Of a stretch of 64,000 nt of DNA, positions 34,003 through 42,918 are shown piece after piece. This DNA is from Giardia muris (Eukaryota > Fornicata > Diplomonadida > Hexamitidae): the NCBI GenBank assembly GCA_006247105.1, contig CM016927.1, forward strand, positions 930,001 through 994,000, in the 5' to 3' direction. The notes beneath the pieces were generated by a model that saw only the letters and a list, made by a program, of their open reading frames with translations, made no database searches and was not told the DNA's origin. The position numbers were made by a program, and so were the translations under genes. The stretch's first letter is position 1. The number at the start of each line of letters is the position of its first letter.

Positions 34003-37000
34003 ATGCTTTCTAAGATAAGAGAGGCTCTTCCATCTCTTCGCCGCTTGGCGCGCGACGAGGAGACGCACGGACGGCTCGCAGACCTCGAGACCGCGCTGGC
34101 TAGCTACCCGAATGATGCACCTCGGCTCGGGGTGGGAGTCCAAACGACCGCCCTTCAAGTCTCCACCACCCTTCTATCCAATGAGTTACGATCGATGCAT
34201 GTCTCCATCGTCCAGTTCCTGACCCATCTCATCAGCTTCTGTGACCCCTCCCCCGCTTCGTATCAAGCATTGGGTGCAGCCTTCCAAGGACCTACCTTCC
34301 CCAATGGTACGGCAGATACCTCCCTCTATACCTCCCTCTGCTCACTCCTCGCTAAGGCGTTAGATATCAAGGCCGGAATTGGCGCCCTCTCACTTAGTCC
34401 GATCCTTGCCTTTCTACTCGATATTATCGACAATAACCCCAATTCGGTCATCACTCTTAATATGCGGATGGAGACAGAGTTGCAGCTGCAAGAACTACTC
34501 GAGTACCTGGCGGCACAGGATTATGGCCAAAGCCTTGTCAAAGGCATCGCAGAGGACTGCATGGACATGATCATCTCTCCAGGTTGTGCTCTGGATGTGC
34601 TTCCTCTAGTACTGAAGACCACGGGGCGTACGATCCATTTGTTCTGGCTATGCTTCTTGACTGGTATCAGCTTGCCAGAGTCCTCCGTCACCTCCTTCCT
34701 GAAACAGGCTCTACTAAACCTTATAGATGAGTTCCAGAAAGGATCTTTCGATGCAAAAGGCCTCTATTGTTCGAAAGGTGATGGAGCCGAGAAGGTTGCT
34801 CCCATAACCCCCTCATTCACCGGAGCCTCGTTCCATCACTTGCTTCTAGAGGTTGAGGAGCGATTTGGGCCAGAGGCCATCAAATACGCTGTTCTTCCGC
34901 TTTGTTTCGACATGCTTCTCGATATCGCTGACCTCCTCTCTGATTATGCGGGATATTGCAGTCTTTTTGATGTCTTGGTGCAGAAGGATAGTGTTGCACA
35001 GCAGGGTGAGGCCTTTCCAATGGCTCAGCTACAGCTGCTTGCCACTCATGCCACCTATCGATTTCTTCATCGGTTTAGTCCTCAGTCAGGACAGGATTTG
35101 GTCCCCACCGTGATCAGCACCCTATACTTGTCTCTTGCTACGCTGAAAGCGGCACCAACAGACCTGGCCATGGATGCTCTGGTCCCACTCACGGGGCTCC
35201 TCGGGGAGAATGGTGGGTACGATCACGCTAGGTATCGTTATTATCTCCTGCAGGCCGTTGCGTGTACGAAGGACGTGGCTGGGGGGCATGGTTGCTCGGA
35301 TATCCTTAAGTACCTGCTTCCAGTTCTCGCCCTCGAGTCCACCAAGTGTTTGACGAGTGGACTGACACGTTTTGCGTCCCTTGTTGATGTAGGGACGCAT
35401 ATGCAGATGTTAGCACTCCACCTCTTCTTGTTGTTGCGTGAGGGTACCGCTCGTACAGCCGAGCGTCCATCCATCATTTTTGAGAGTGTTAACGGGTACC
35501 TCTGCACCCTCCTCAGCGGAGATGATGAGGACCTTCGAGAACTTGTGATGGATCTCCTATCCACCTTACCACGGGCATTTCTGGTTGTGGACGCGACCAG
35601 TGTTTGGTCTTTGTTCTACACTTCTGTGGTACGCCTCCCATCGACGGACCTGCGGCCTTTGAGAGAAACGCTTGATGACCTGGGCCGGCCCGTCGAAGCG
35701 CATCAAGAATTGCTTTCTTTGGCTGAAGTTTTACATCTACCAAGGCCACAGTGGGCCTACCTTCTTCATACGGTCTATGTGGGGGTTCTCTCCCACCTTC
35801 AAGCCTCCCTTCCATCGGGGTTTGTTCAGGGGATACTGCGAGCAGGAATGCTTGCGCAAGCTGAAGACGCCTTCAAGGAAGTCCTGACGACCGTGCTGCG
35901 GTCGAGTACTTCCTGTCACAATGTTATCTTAGCGACCCTGGAAGAATACATGCGTGGCTTCCATAAGCTCGTTGAGGTGACAGCAATCACGACGTATGAT
36001 TCGTCAACACGCGTCCTGATAGCCGAGAAGACCGTTGGATGTCTTCTTCGTGGGCTTGGAGGGGCGTTGTGTGGTGGTGACTTCGATCTTCCCTTGTCAG
36101 CATATGATACCACTGTATTTAATTTGATCACACAGCTCTGCGTTTCGGCTGCTAAATGCGACACTGATGCGTGCGTAGCAGTTATCATGTCAACCATACC
36201 CTTGATTCAGGCGCAAATCGAGCGTCTTGCTAAGTGCACCACAGACGACCTTGATCCAGCGGCCCTAACTCTTACAAGCTTCGACTCACTCCAACAGCAG
36301 TTCAAGATATACGCGGAGCTACGCTCGTTCCTTCACCGTCTACTTGAGGTTCCGCCCTTTGATGATACCGTCACTGATGTTGCGGTGGCTCTCATACCAA
36401 TAATTCAAGCACTGAATCCTACCTCGGACGTGGGCCGCTTTTTGGTCCTAGCCGTTTTGGATCTAGTCTTAACGGTCGTCTTCTCCCAAGGCCTTGAGAG
36501 GTCGCCCACACAGCTATTTAAGGACCAAGTCAAGGGACTGGCCGAGATCTTCATCACTGTCACTCCGTTCACGCTGGGTGGCGACGCACTCACAAATATC
36601 CGGTTTCTCGTCTTCCACCGGCTCTTCGATTACATCGATAGTTTACTTCAACTCGGTTTGGACTACATTGAAGTCTACTCGAGTGTCGTGGACTCATTTT
36701 TGTGCGTAGCGGGAAAGGAGGAGAATTCAGTCGAACGACGCACTTCTGCGCTTATATGCTCCTACACATCCCTTCTACGTCTCTTGCGACTATGCTCTGC
36801 CGCTAGCCCCGCCTTACGAGAGGCAGCCCTAGGCCTTCAATGCTCCATCGTCGCAAACCTACCTCTTTGTCCCGAGAACATCCTTCGGTTCGTCGAACAG
36901 ATTCTTTCCATCTCTCTCATCACCGCGATGTACTCCTCCGACGAGTCCCAGCACCTCGGGCTTGCCAAGCAGTTCTATACCGTTGTTCTCGGACTTCATG

Positions 37001-38631
37001 CGCGCCTTATAGCCGCTCGTAATGCCTATGCATTACCCATGCTTCACTTCCTGGTGCGTCTCATCAGGCAGCAAACCCCCGACGTCAGAAGGCAAATATT
37101 GGAACCCATCTTCGAAATTCTGAGCACAACTACTGTCATTGATGTCTATCTGGAGCCTAATCCCGAGCCTTGTATTTACCCCGACATTTTTCGAGATTCG
37201 GAAGTGTCTTGTAGTGATCTTCATACGTGCACTACAAGTATCTCTCTGATGGCTCACCTTTTATCCCCATCGATCCAGCAGATCATTCGGCAAAATGTGG
37301 GGGTGAATCCTCTGGGCAACTCCGAGTCGGTCTCGCTCATGGACGTGCTCTTGGAGCTCGAGGCTTGGATCTATTCAATCAAGGATGCCTCTGCACCACC
37401 AAGCACAGGACAGCTCGTTGACACATTATTGACCCTTCCAAAGCGACGAGTATCCTTAATCACGAGTGTGTGTGCAACTACCATGGCTTTGACGCAGCTT
37501 CGGATGACGGAGTCTCTCCTGATCGTCCCGCGTCTATTCGACACCATACTAGCCGCATGCGAGGCGCTTCCACCTTCTCGTCCGGAGACCGATATGATCG
37601 AGCTGAAGCGAGCCATCGCTTACTTCTTCGACTCCAGCTGCATCTCCAATGATCTCTTAAAGTTAGCGGTACGCCTGCATGGCTTTGCTACAGGGGACGG
37701 GACGGCTAGCTCGACGGACAGAGAGCTTGTGGCAGCGCTTCAATCGGCGTTTGGACGGGCGTTCGAGGGGGCCTTTCTGCATGATGCGCTTGCGACTCAC
37801 GAAGGTGTGTCTCTCCTATCGCTGCTTCTGACGGTCTTCCTTCACAGTCCATCGCCAGACGGTATCTTCCCCGTCATCTTCAACCGTCTATTAGCGGTCA
37901 CCACCCCGGCGAATCTGCAGCTCACACTACTTCTGGCCATAGCGGATCACTTTGAAGTCTTTCGGGAGTATATAGATAAGAAGCAAATCCTCGGGCTATT
38001 GTCGTCCCTTTTGCCGGCCGGGACGGGGATGGGGGAGGCTAGATCATACTCAGACGTTTCTTCATATTTGTTGCGGAAGGTTGACCTTACTCCTCTCCTC
38101 TCGGTGGAGGACTCGCCTGACCCAATTGATCCGATAGACTGCTATTCGTACGGAGTGGACGAAACTCCATACGACATGAACCAGCATTACGCCAGCGACT
38201 TTCTTTTGGGGGCTGTGTTACGGATCATTCGGCTCTTCATTCAAAGCCCTGACAAGACTGAGAGTATTCTGGTCGAATCTCTCATTACTCTTCTCGTTGA
38301 GTCATTTGAGCGTGTCATTGACGAGCTCAGCGGGTATCGAGCCATCCCTCCTAGCCGCCGAGTCTCTCGCTCTCTTTCTCGATATTGTGTCTTTCTTTTT
38401 CGCCTTTCACTCCCAACCGTTTACTGGGAGAGCGTCCTGCCCACATTATCCGTCGCCCGAGAAAGCTACCTACAAAGGCGTGAGATCCCTGGGGCCATTG
38501 GTCGGCCACACCTCCTGATGCTCCAGGCACCGGTCCTCCGCTTTGTAGAGGCCTGTAGCACCTGGGACGTTGCAACGCGCATTTGTATCGAGTTTCTACG
38601 CGCGCTGAATGAGGAGCTCATTACTCGGTAA
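34003..38631 (+). CDS. Very large all-helical protein, function unknown (1542 aa)
   Basis: A single frame from ATG 34003 to TAA 38631. It is almost entirely hydrophobic helix pairs without TM segments or low complexity (for example SLCSLLAKALDIKAGIGALS; YRYYLLQAVACTKDVAGGHG; SLLSLLLTVFLHSPSPDGIF), which fits a HEAT/ARM-like alpha solenoid such as an importin-beta-like, nucleoporin or cytoskeletal scaffold protein. No conserved family motif is recognised. An N-terminal GVGVQTTA resembles a dynein light-chain site but is weak. Its 3' end overlaps the convergent gene by 11 bases. Confidence 0.75.
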   Translation: MLSKIREALPSLRRLARDEETHGRLADLETALASYPNDAPRLGVGVQTTALQVSTTLLSNELRSMHVSIVQFLTHLISFCDPSPASYQALGAAFQGPTFPNGTADTSLYTSLCSLLAKALDIKAGIGALSLSPILAFLLDIIDNNPNSVITLNMRMETELQLQELLEYLAAQDYGQSLVKGIAEDCMDMIISPGCALDVLPLVLKTTGRTIHLFWLCFLTGISLPESSVTSFLKQALLNLIDEFQKGSFDAKGLYCSKGDGAEKVAPITPSFTGASFHHLLLEVEERFGPEAIKYAVLPLCFDMLLDIADLLSDYAGYCSLFDVLVQKDSVAQQGEAFPMAQLQLLATHATYRFLHRFSPQSGQDLVPTVISTLYLSLATLKAAPTDLAMDALVPLTGLLGENGGYDHARYRYYLLQAVACTKDVAGGHGCSDILKYLLPVLALESTKCLTSGLTRFASLVDVGTHMQMLALHLFLLLREGTARTAERPSIIFESVNGYLCTLLSGDDEDLRELVMDLLSTLPRAFLVVDATSVWSLFYTSVVRLPSTDLRPLRETLDDLGRPVEAHQELLSLAEVLHLPRPQWAYLLHTVYVGVLSHLQASLPSGFVQGILRAGMLAQAEDAFKEVLTTVLRSSTSCHNVILATLEEYMRGFHKLVEVTAITTYDSSTRVLIAEKTVGCLLRGLGGALCGGDFDLPLSAYDTTVFNLITQLCVSAAKCDTDACVAVIMSTIPLIQAQIERLAKCTTDDLDPAALTLTSFDSLQQQFKIYAELRSFLHRLLEVPPFDDTVTDVAVALIPIIQALNPTSDVGRFLVLAVLDLVLTVVFSQGLERSPTQLFKDQVKGLAEIFITVTPFTLGGDALTNIRFLVFHRLFDYIDSLLQLGLDYIEVYSSVVDSFLCVAGKEENSVERRTSALICSYTSLLRLLRLCSAASPALREAALGLQCSIVANLPLCPENILRFVEQILSISLITAMYSSDESQHLGLAKQFYTVVLGLHARLIAARNAYALPMLHFLVRLIRQQTPDVRRQILEPIFEILSTTTVIDVYLEPNPEPCIYPDIFRDSEVSCSDLHTCTTSISLMAHLLSPSIQQIIRQNVGVNPLGNSESVSLMDVLLELEAWIYSIKDASAPPSTGQLVDTLLTLPKRRVSLITSVCATTMALTQLRMTESLLIVPRLFDTILAACEALPPSRPETDMIELKRAIAYFFDSSCISNDLLKLAVRLHGFATGDGTASSTDRELVAALQSAFGRAFEGAFLHDALATHEGVSLLSLLLTVFLHSPSPDGIFPVIFNRLLAVTTPANLQLTLLLAIADHFEVFREYIDKKQILGLLSSLLPAGTGMGEARSYSDVSSYLLRKVDLTPLLSVEDSPDPIDPIDCYSYGVDETPYDMNQHYASDFLLGAVLRIIRLFIQSPDKTESILVESLITLLVESFERVIDELSGYRAIPPSRRVSRSLSRYCVFLFRLSLPTVYWESVLPTLSVARESYLQRREIPGAIGRPHLLMLQAPVLRFVEACSTWDVATRICIEFLRALNEELITR

Positions 38632-41600
38632 TGCTTTGGCGTGCTCCTTCAAGGTCTGCAACAAAGGCGGAGGCCTGCTCTTTCCGTTGCAACTCAAGTT
38701 CCACAACGGTGTCTGTATCTCCCGTGGCCGTGTAAATCCGGTTGCAATGGATGAAGACGCGATGCAGTTCCACTCGCACCCTAGTGATATCAGCTATCTC
38801 AATTCGCGCAAGCAAGTAAGGCTTCAAGTAGAAGCCGATGTAGAAACCGGACTCGTTGTTCCGTAGGGAGACGAGAACGGGCTTGTCCTCAGCTACCCTA
38901 GCGAACCGATTGATGCACCGTCCTCGGTAGACAAACCGGCGTGTGTGCCCGATGCTTGTGGTTGTTGTCGCACTCGTGCCAGACATCCGCAAGCAAGGGA
39001 TCCCATCGATGACTGCCGGATAGCCCTCAGCCGTGCCCGAAAGTGGGCGATCCGCTGGTGGCGGAGACAATGTGTTATACGTCCCGAGCAAGCGGCTTCC
39101 TTGTGGACTTCGTAGCGTCGACGGCCGCACATCCCGACGCGGGGTCGACAATTTGCGGAGCAGTGAGGCGGGTATGGTCAGCGTTGAGCCCTGTGTAGCA
39201 TCTTGAATATCCGTATGCGACTGCACACCCGCAGGGGGCTGGGAACCTCCTTTTCCGTCGGTTGAAGGTAGGGGTCGATCGCCCTCTTGCCCCTGTGACG
39301 CACGAGCGATGATCGATGAAGATGATGGTCGGGAGGGATTACTCGATGCAGAAAGTCCAGACCCGTCCGGAGTCAAGCGGTAGCTCTCCCTAGATCCCGG
39401 CTTTCGCGTCCCGTGGGCAGTTGCAACCCGATCGGTGTTAGGAGAGGGCGCATGCACGACTATTGGGTCATCTGTTATAGCGGTCACGCTAAGAGGTCCA
39501 ACCTCGATCTCCGGAGCCAGCCTATCGGATAGGTGGATCATGGGGTCCGGCTCTTCCCAGCCAGCCCCATACCGTACAACAATGTCCTCACCATCAGTGG
39601 GGACTATGGGAGGTGCTTCGGGAAGGTTATTAGCGATCGAAACGTGAAGTAACTCTTCCCCGACTAACCTGTAGAGACGTCCGTTCGGGCTCAGAAACGT
39701 GTTGCAAACATCGCCATGAGTTTCTCCTCCCAACCAAAGAGCGTCTGATAAAGCCCCAAGGGCGACCAGCTTTCGATTTGCGATGAGGTCCCTGACGCTC
39801 GGGGGTAAATGGGCAACATACTGCCGACTATGTGTATGAAGTGCAGCACCCAAGGACCGTGCCAAAGAACTCGGAGACCGAGTATGGTCACTGCGAGAGC
39901 TCGTGACAGACGGTGCATTAGGATGCAAAAGTGTCAGTTGGACGATCTCCATCATCTCGACGGAGCTCTGGCGCTTCCCCGGGCTAGAGAGTTGTTGCTC
40001 CGCCCGGGAAAGCCGAAAATTTGCATCGCCTTGATCGGTCCGAATATCATCGAGGCAGAGAGGTGCCGATGGCTCACGCACCGCAGCCTCATCGGGCTCC
40101 ACACTAGACTCCTGGCAGTCATCTGTCTGAACAGCAGGGGGGATGGATTCCGCGATTGAGGGCTGCTCACTATTCGGTGCTGGAGCCTGTTGATGAAGCT
40201 GACCATCCTTGGACTCTGGTAGGAACTTAATCCCATACCTTTGCTTGATCTGTTCCACATTCGTCTCACTTGTCTCCTCGTCCTGTACTAGGGCGTGCTT
40301 GTGCCCGAAAAGGCTCTCACGAACGCAGGCATCACTCAGGCGATGTTCACGTGGAGACATGCTACATGGATATGGAGTCGACCCGTCATGACTGAGTCGT
40401 CCTGTCACTCCTTCAACACGTGTGGCGAGATGTGGAAGGATTGATTGGACCCGTCTTACCCCATTATCTTTATCCACAACAGTCTCGGGCTCAGCACTGC
40501 TCTCTGAAACCAACTCTGTGGTAGGAAGACGAGTAATAATAACGGTCGCCGCCACATCCTCGGCGTCGCCGGAGACACTATTCGTCGAGGGAATAGGCTC
40601 GGGAGTGGCATACGCGACGTCAAAGACTTCCTCACCTGCGTCAACCTCGAATATGTAATCAGAGCCGGCTGGGCCACGTGATCTGGCGGTCGGCTGTCCG
40701 GAAGCCGTATGGCTGGAGCCAGTGGAACGGCGAGAATGTTCAGAGGGGTGTGGCGGAAAGTCGAGTGATGAGGTATCATGTGCCTGAAAGATGACCGTTT
40801 CCGAGCTACGATAAAGTGCGGAGTCGTCGATAGGGGTCTGATCCTGTGAGTCGAGATCGTCCTTCCAGATGATATCATCAAGGGGTTGTGGTAAGCTAAG
40901 CTTGGATTCTTCTTGTGAAGGAGCAAAGGGAGAGGAACTACGAATGGAGACTCCCTTGATGCCGTTCTCAGGGAAGTGCCCGCGGAGCTTCTCGAGGACC
41001 AAATAGACCTGAATGATGCGTAGCTGGAAGTATGCCTCGCTGTTCTGAAGGGAGAGCCAAGAGAGATTCGAGAAGAAGAAGGGGACCTTGAGCGTCCGAA
41101 ACAGATAGTGGAGCTTTTCGTGGTTCCGTGCCATCTGATGGAGCTCCTTTGGATACTTGTAGAAGCTTCGGAAGAAGCCGGCGCACTCAACATCAGTAGA
41201 GCACAAGTAATGGTGGACCGCCGCGACGAAGAGGGAGTAGGAGACGCAGGTGCTGCCAAGGCTGAGCTGAACGACGTCCTGTGGGAGCTTCGAGGCCTCA
41301 GGATATCTTTGTGGGGGATGAACAGGTTCTGCACGGAGGTCATACCTGGCGTTCAGGTACGCCGCCACGCGCGTCATCCACGGTCCAGCAAGAACAACGC
41401 GCCGCTGTAGAGCTCCCCGGATGACTTGATAGATGAGGCTGGCAGCGACGCTTTCCTTAGTGGCCGTATACAGGACCTTGGGGGTCGGGACAAGGGTCGG
41501 GGAGATTCCGAGTGAGAGGACGTAATTGATGGTCTGTTCGTGGTTCTGAAGGATCTGTGGTCGCGTACACGCCCGATGGTTAAGCTTCCCGTGGAGTGCC

Positions 41601-41740
41601 GTGACGTCTGCGCCCAAGTGCCGAAGCAAGTGATACAGGAAGAGGCCGTCATAGTTGATCAGCTCCAGGAGGCCCCGCGTGGGCGCCTCGGCGACGGTTC
41701 CCGACTCGATAACAAAGGAGGTGATCAACGAGTGGAGCAT
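38621..41740 (-). CDS. Large protein with possible N-terminal CH-like and C-terminal PH-like domains (1039 aa)
   Basis: The first in-frame ATG is 41740, preceded by GTGCAAAAA. The first ~110 residues are helical, with ELINYDGLFLYHLLRHLGAD and ILQNHEQTINYVLSLGISPT, resembling a divergent calponin-homology fold. About 300-950 is a long disordered Ser/Pro/acidic region. The last ~110 residues (RFVYRGRCINRFARVAEDKP through LQRKEQASAFVADLEGARQS) have the strand pattern and terminal helix of a PH-like domain. Both domain calls are by pattern only. It may link microtubules and membrane, but that is inference. Confidence 0.65.
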   Translation of the reverse strand: MLHSLITSFVIESGTVAEAPTRGLLELINYDGLFLYHLLRHLGADVTALHGKLNHRACTRPQILQNHEQTINYVLSLGISPTLVPTPKVLYTATKESVAASLIYQVIRGALQRRVVLAGPWMTRVAAYLNARYDLRAEPVHPPQRYPEASKLPQDVVQLSLGSTCVSYSLFVAAVHHYLCSTDVECAGFFRSFYKYPKELHQMARNHEKLHYLFRTLKVPFFFSNLSWLSLQNSEAYFQLRIIQVYLVLEKLRGHFPENGIKGVSIRSSSPFAPSQEESKLSLPQPLDDIIWKDDLDSQDQTPIDDSALYRSSETVIFQAHDTSSLDFPPHPSEHSRRSTGSSHTASGQPTARSRGPAGSDYIFEVDAGEEVFDVAYATPEPIPSTNSVSGDAEDVAATVIITRLPTTELVSESSAEPETVVDKDNGVRRVQSILPHLATRVEGVTGRLSHDGSTPYPCSMSPREHRLSDACVRESLFGHKHALVQDEETSETNVEQIKQRYGIKFLPESKDGQLHQQAPAPNSEQPSIAESIPPAVQTDDCQESSVEPDEAAVREPSAPLCLDDIRTDQGDANFRLSRAEQQLSSPGKRQSSVEMMEIVQLTLLHPNAPSVTSSRSDHTRSPSSLARSLGAALHTHSRQYVAHLPPSVRDLIANRKLVALGALSDALWLGGETHGDVCNTFLSPNGRLYRLVGEELLHVSIANNLPEAPPIVPTDGEDIVVRYGAGWEEPDPMIHLSDRLAPEIEVGPLSVTAITDDPIVVHAPSPNTDRVATAHGTRKPGSRESYRLTPDGSGLSASSNPSRPSSSSIIARASQGQEGDRPLPSTDGKGGSQPPAGVQSHTDIQDATQGSTLTIPASLLRKLSTPRRDVRPSTLRSPQGSRLLGTYNTLSPPPADRPLSGTAEGYPAVIDGIPCLRMSGTSATTTTSIGHTRRFVYRGRCINRFARVAEDKPVLVSLRNNESGFYIGFYLKPYLLARIEIADITRVRVELHRVFIHCNRIYTATGDTDTVVELELQRKEQASAFVADLEGARQSITE

Positions 41741-41801
41741 TTTTTGCACTCATATGCATACCATTCCATTCGCCCCTTCTTCGGAAGGTGCATGGAAGAG
41801 A

Positions 41802-42863
41802 CTAGATGATGAGAAGGAAGCACGTGAGGATGACAAGGAGGATGAGAAGAGGGGCTAGGAAGACGAGGGCGCGAATGACTTTATAGTGACGGAAGCCAAG
41901 CTGAATCGCATATCTCATGGTCTCATCCCGTGTCAGTTCTCGATAGTAACATTGGACGAGTTGAGAGACTTGCGAATCTGGGATCGAGAGAAGGCTTATA
42001 ATGGATTGCTGACGCTCACAGGCGGGGATGAGGGCTGCGCAGAGGGAGGTGGCCTCAGGTAAGAAGAGTTCCATTCCCATGACGACACCCATCTGAGTGG
42101 TATAGACTAGAGAGGTATGATTGGTATCATGTGAGATCGACAAGGTGAGGTGACCTTGGCCTTTGAGGTTGAGGTAAGTCATTCCATAGACTAGTAAGCT
42201 GTGGTCCGGGGTCAAACGAAGCCTTGTAGCCTTTGTAATACGACAACGATTGAAACAAGGGGGTAATAGATAATTACGGATCAAGAGATCCAATTGTGCT
42301 TCAATTGGGACATCTTCGAGTAGAAGATATGCTTTCGGATGTATCACACGTAAGTCTTTTGGCTTGAGATGACGTTCAACACGTTTTCGACGCGATACAC
42401 TTTCGGCCTGCTCAATCTCCTCTGCCACCTTTGGGCACAACCCTTTAAGCGTCTTCAAGGTCATGGGATGCAATTGTGGGAATAAGGAGCATTCCTTGAG
42501 GCTTATCTGCCTTCCCATGCAAGGAGCCGTTATCAAAGGTTCATCTGGAACGGTCACCATGGAGTTTTCCTTCTCTACAGGGTCAGGATCCATGTCATCA
42601 GTGAGTATTGCTAGTCTGTAACCGAGGGTGACGCGCATGGCGGCGCTATCAGCGGATTCGAGAGTCGTTATCGTCACACTAGGCTGTGTCTCCGAAAGGC
42701 GATAAATAACGGGTGCATGGACCTCCCACGGCTCCTCTAGAAGCTCGGGTATAGGTGGATCTGCAGAGACGACGAGGCCTACGAGCCCGAAGGAAGTGAG
42801 ATGAGTCATTACTCGGAGTGCCTTAGCCCCGCCGCCAACCACCAGGACGTCCACCGTGCGCAT
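41802..42863 (-). CDS. Tail-anchored protein with Rossmann-like N-terminus (353 aa)
   Basis: ATG at 42863 preceded by GAAGTAA. It begins MRTVDVLVVGGGAKALRVMT, a beta-strand plus GGGxxA loop like FAD/NAD(P)-binding Rossmann proteins, though the second glycine pattern is not canonical and no further dinucleotide-binding motifs are seen. The last 25 residues form one hydrophobic segment (VIRALVFLAPLLILLVILTC onward), consistent with a C-terminal membrane anchor. It is divergent from kinesin-2. The enzyme class is unknown. Confidence 0.65.
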   Translation of the reverse strand: MRTVDVLVVGGGAKALRVMTHLTSFGLVGLVVSADPPIPELLEEPWEVHAPVIYRLSETQPSVTITTLESADSAAMRVTLGYRLAILTDDMDPDPVEKENSMVTVPDEPLITAPCMGRQISLKECSLFPQLHPMTLKTLKGLCPKVAEEIEQAESVSRRKRVERHLKPKDLRVIHPKAYLLLEDVPIEAQLDLLIRNYLLPPCFNRCRITKATRLRLTPDHSLLVYGMTYLNLKGQGHLTLSISHDTNHTSLVYTTQMGVVMGMELFLPEATSLCAALIPACERQQSIISLLSIPDSQVSQLVQCYYRELTRDETMRYAIQLGFRHYKVIRALVFLAPLLILLVILTCFLLII

Positions 42864-42918
42864 TTACTTCTTTCCCCTCCCTTCGGGTATCATGAATCCT
42901 ACGGTCTACAAGAGAAAA
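42864..42918. promoter_or_regulatory. Divergent start region (Rossmann-like / kinesin-2)
   Basis: A 55-base spacer if kinesin starts at 42919. It includes T/C-rich sequence at the minus start and AGAGAAAA directly before the plus start. An in-frame ATG at 42892 would shorten it to 28 bases. Confidence 0.5.

Noticed and set aside
40456..41343. 295-codon minus-strand frame inside the 1039-residue gene
   Set aside because: A +1-frame shadow rich in Ser/Arg/Pro; the main frame carries the consistent domain signal.
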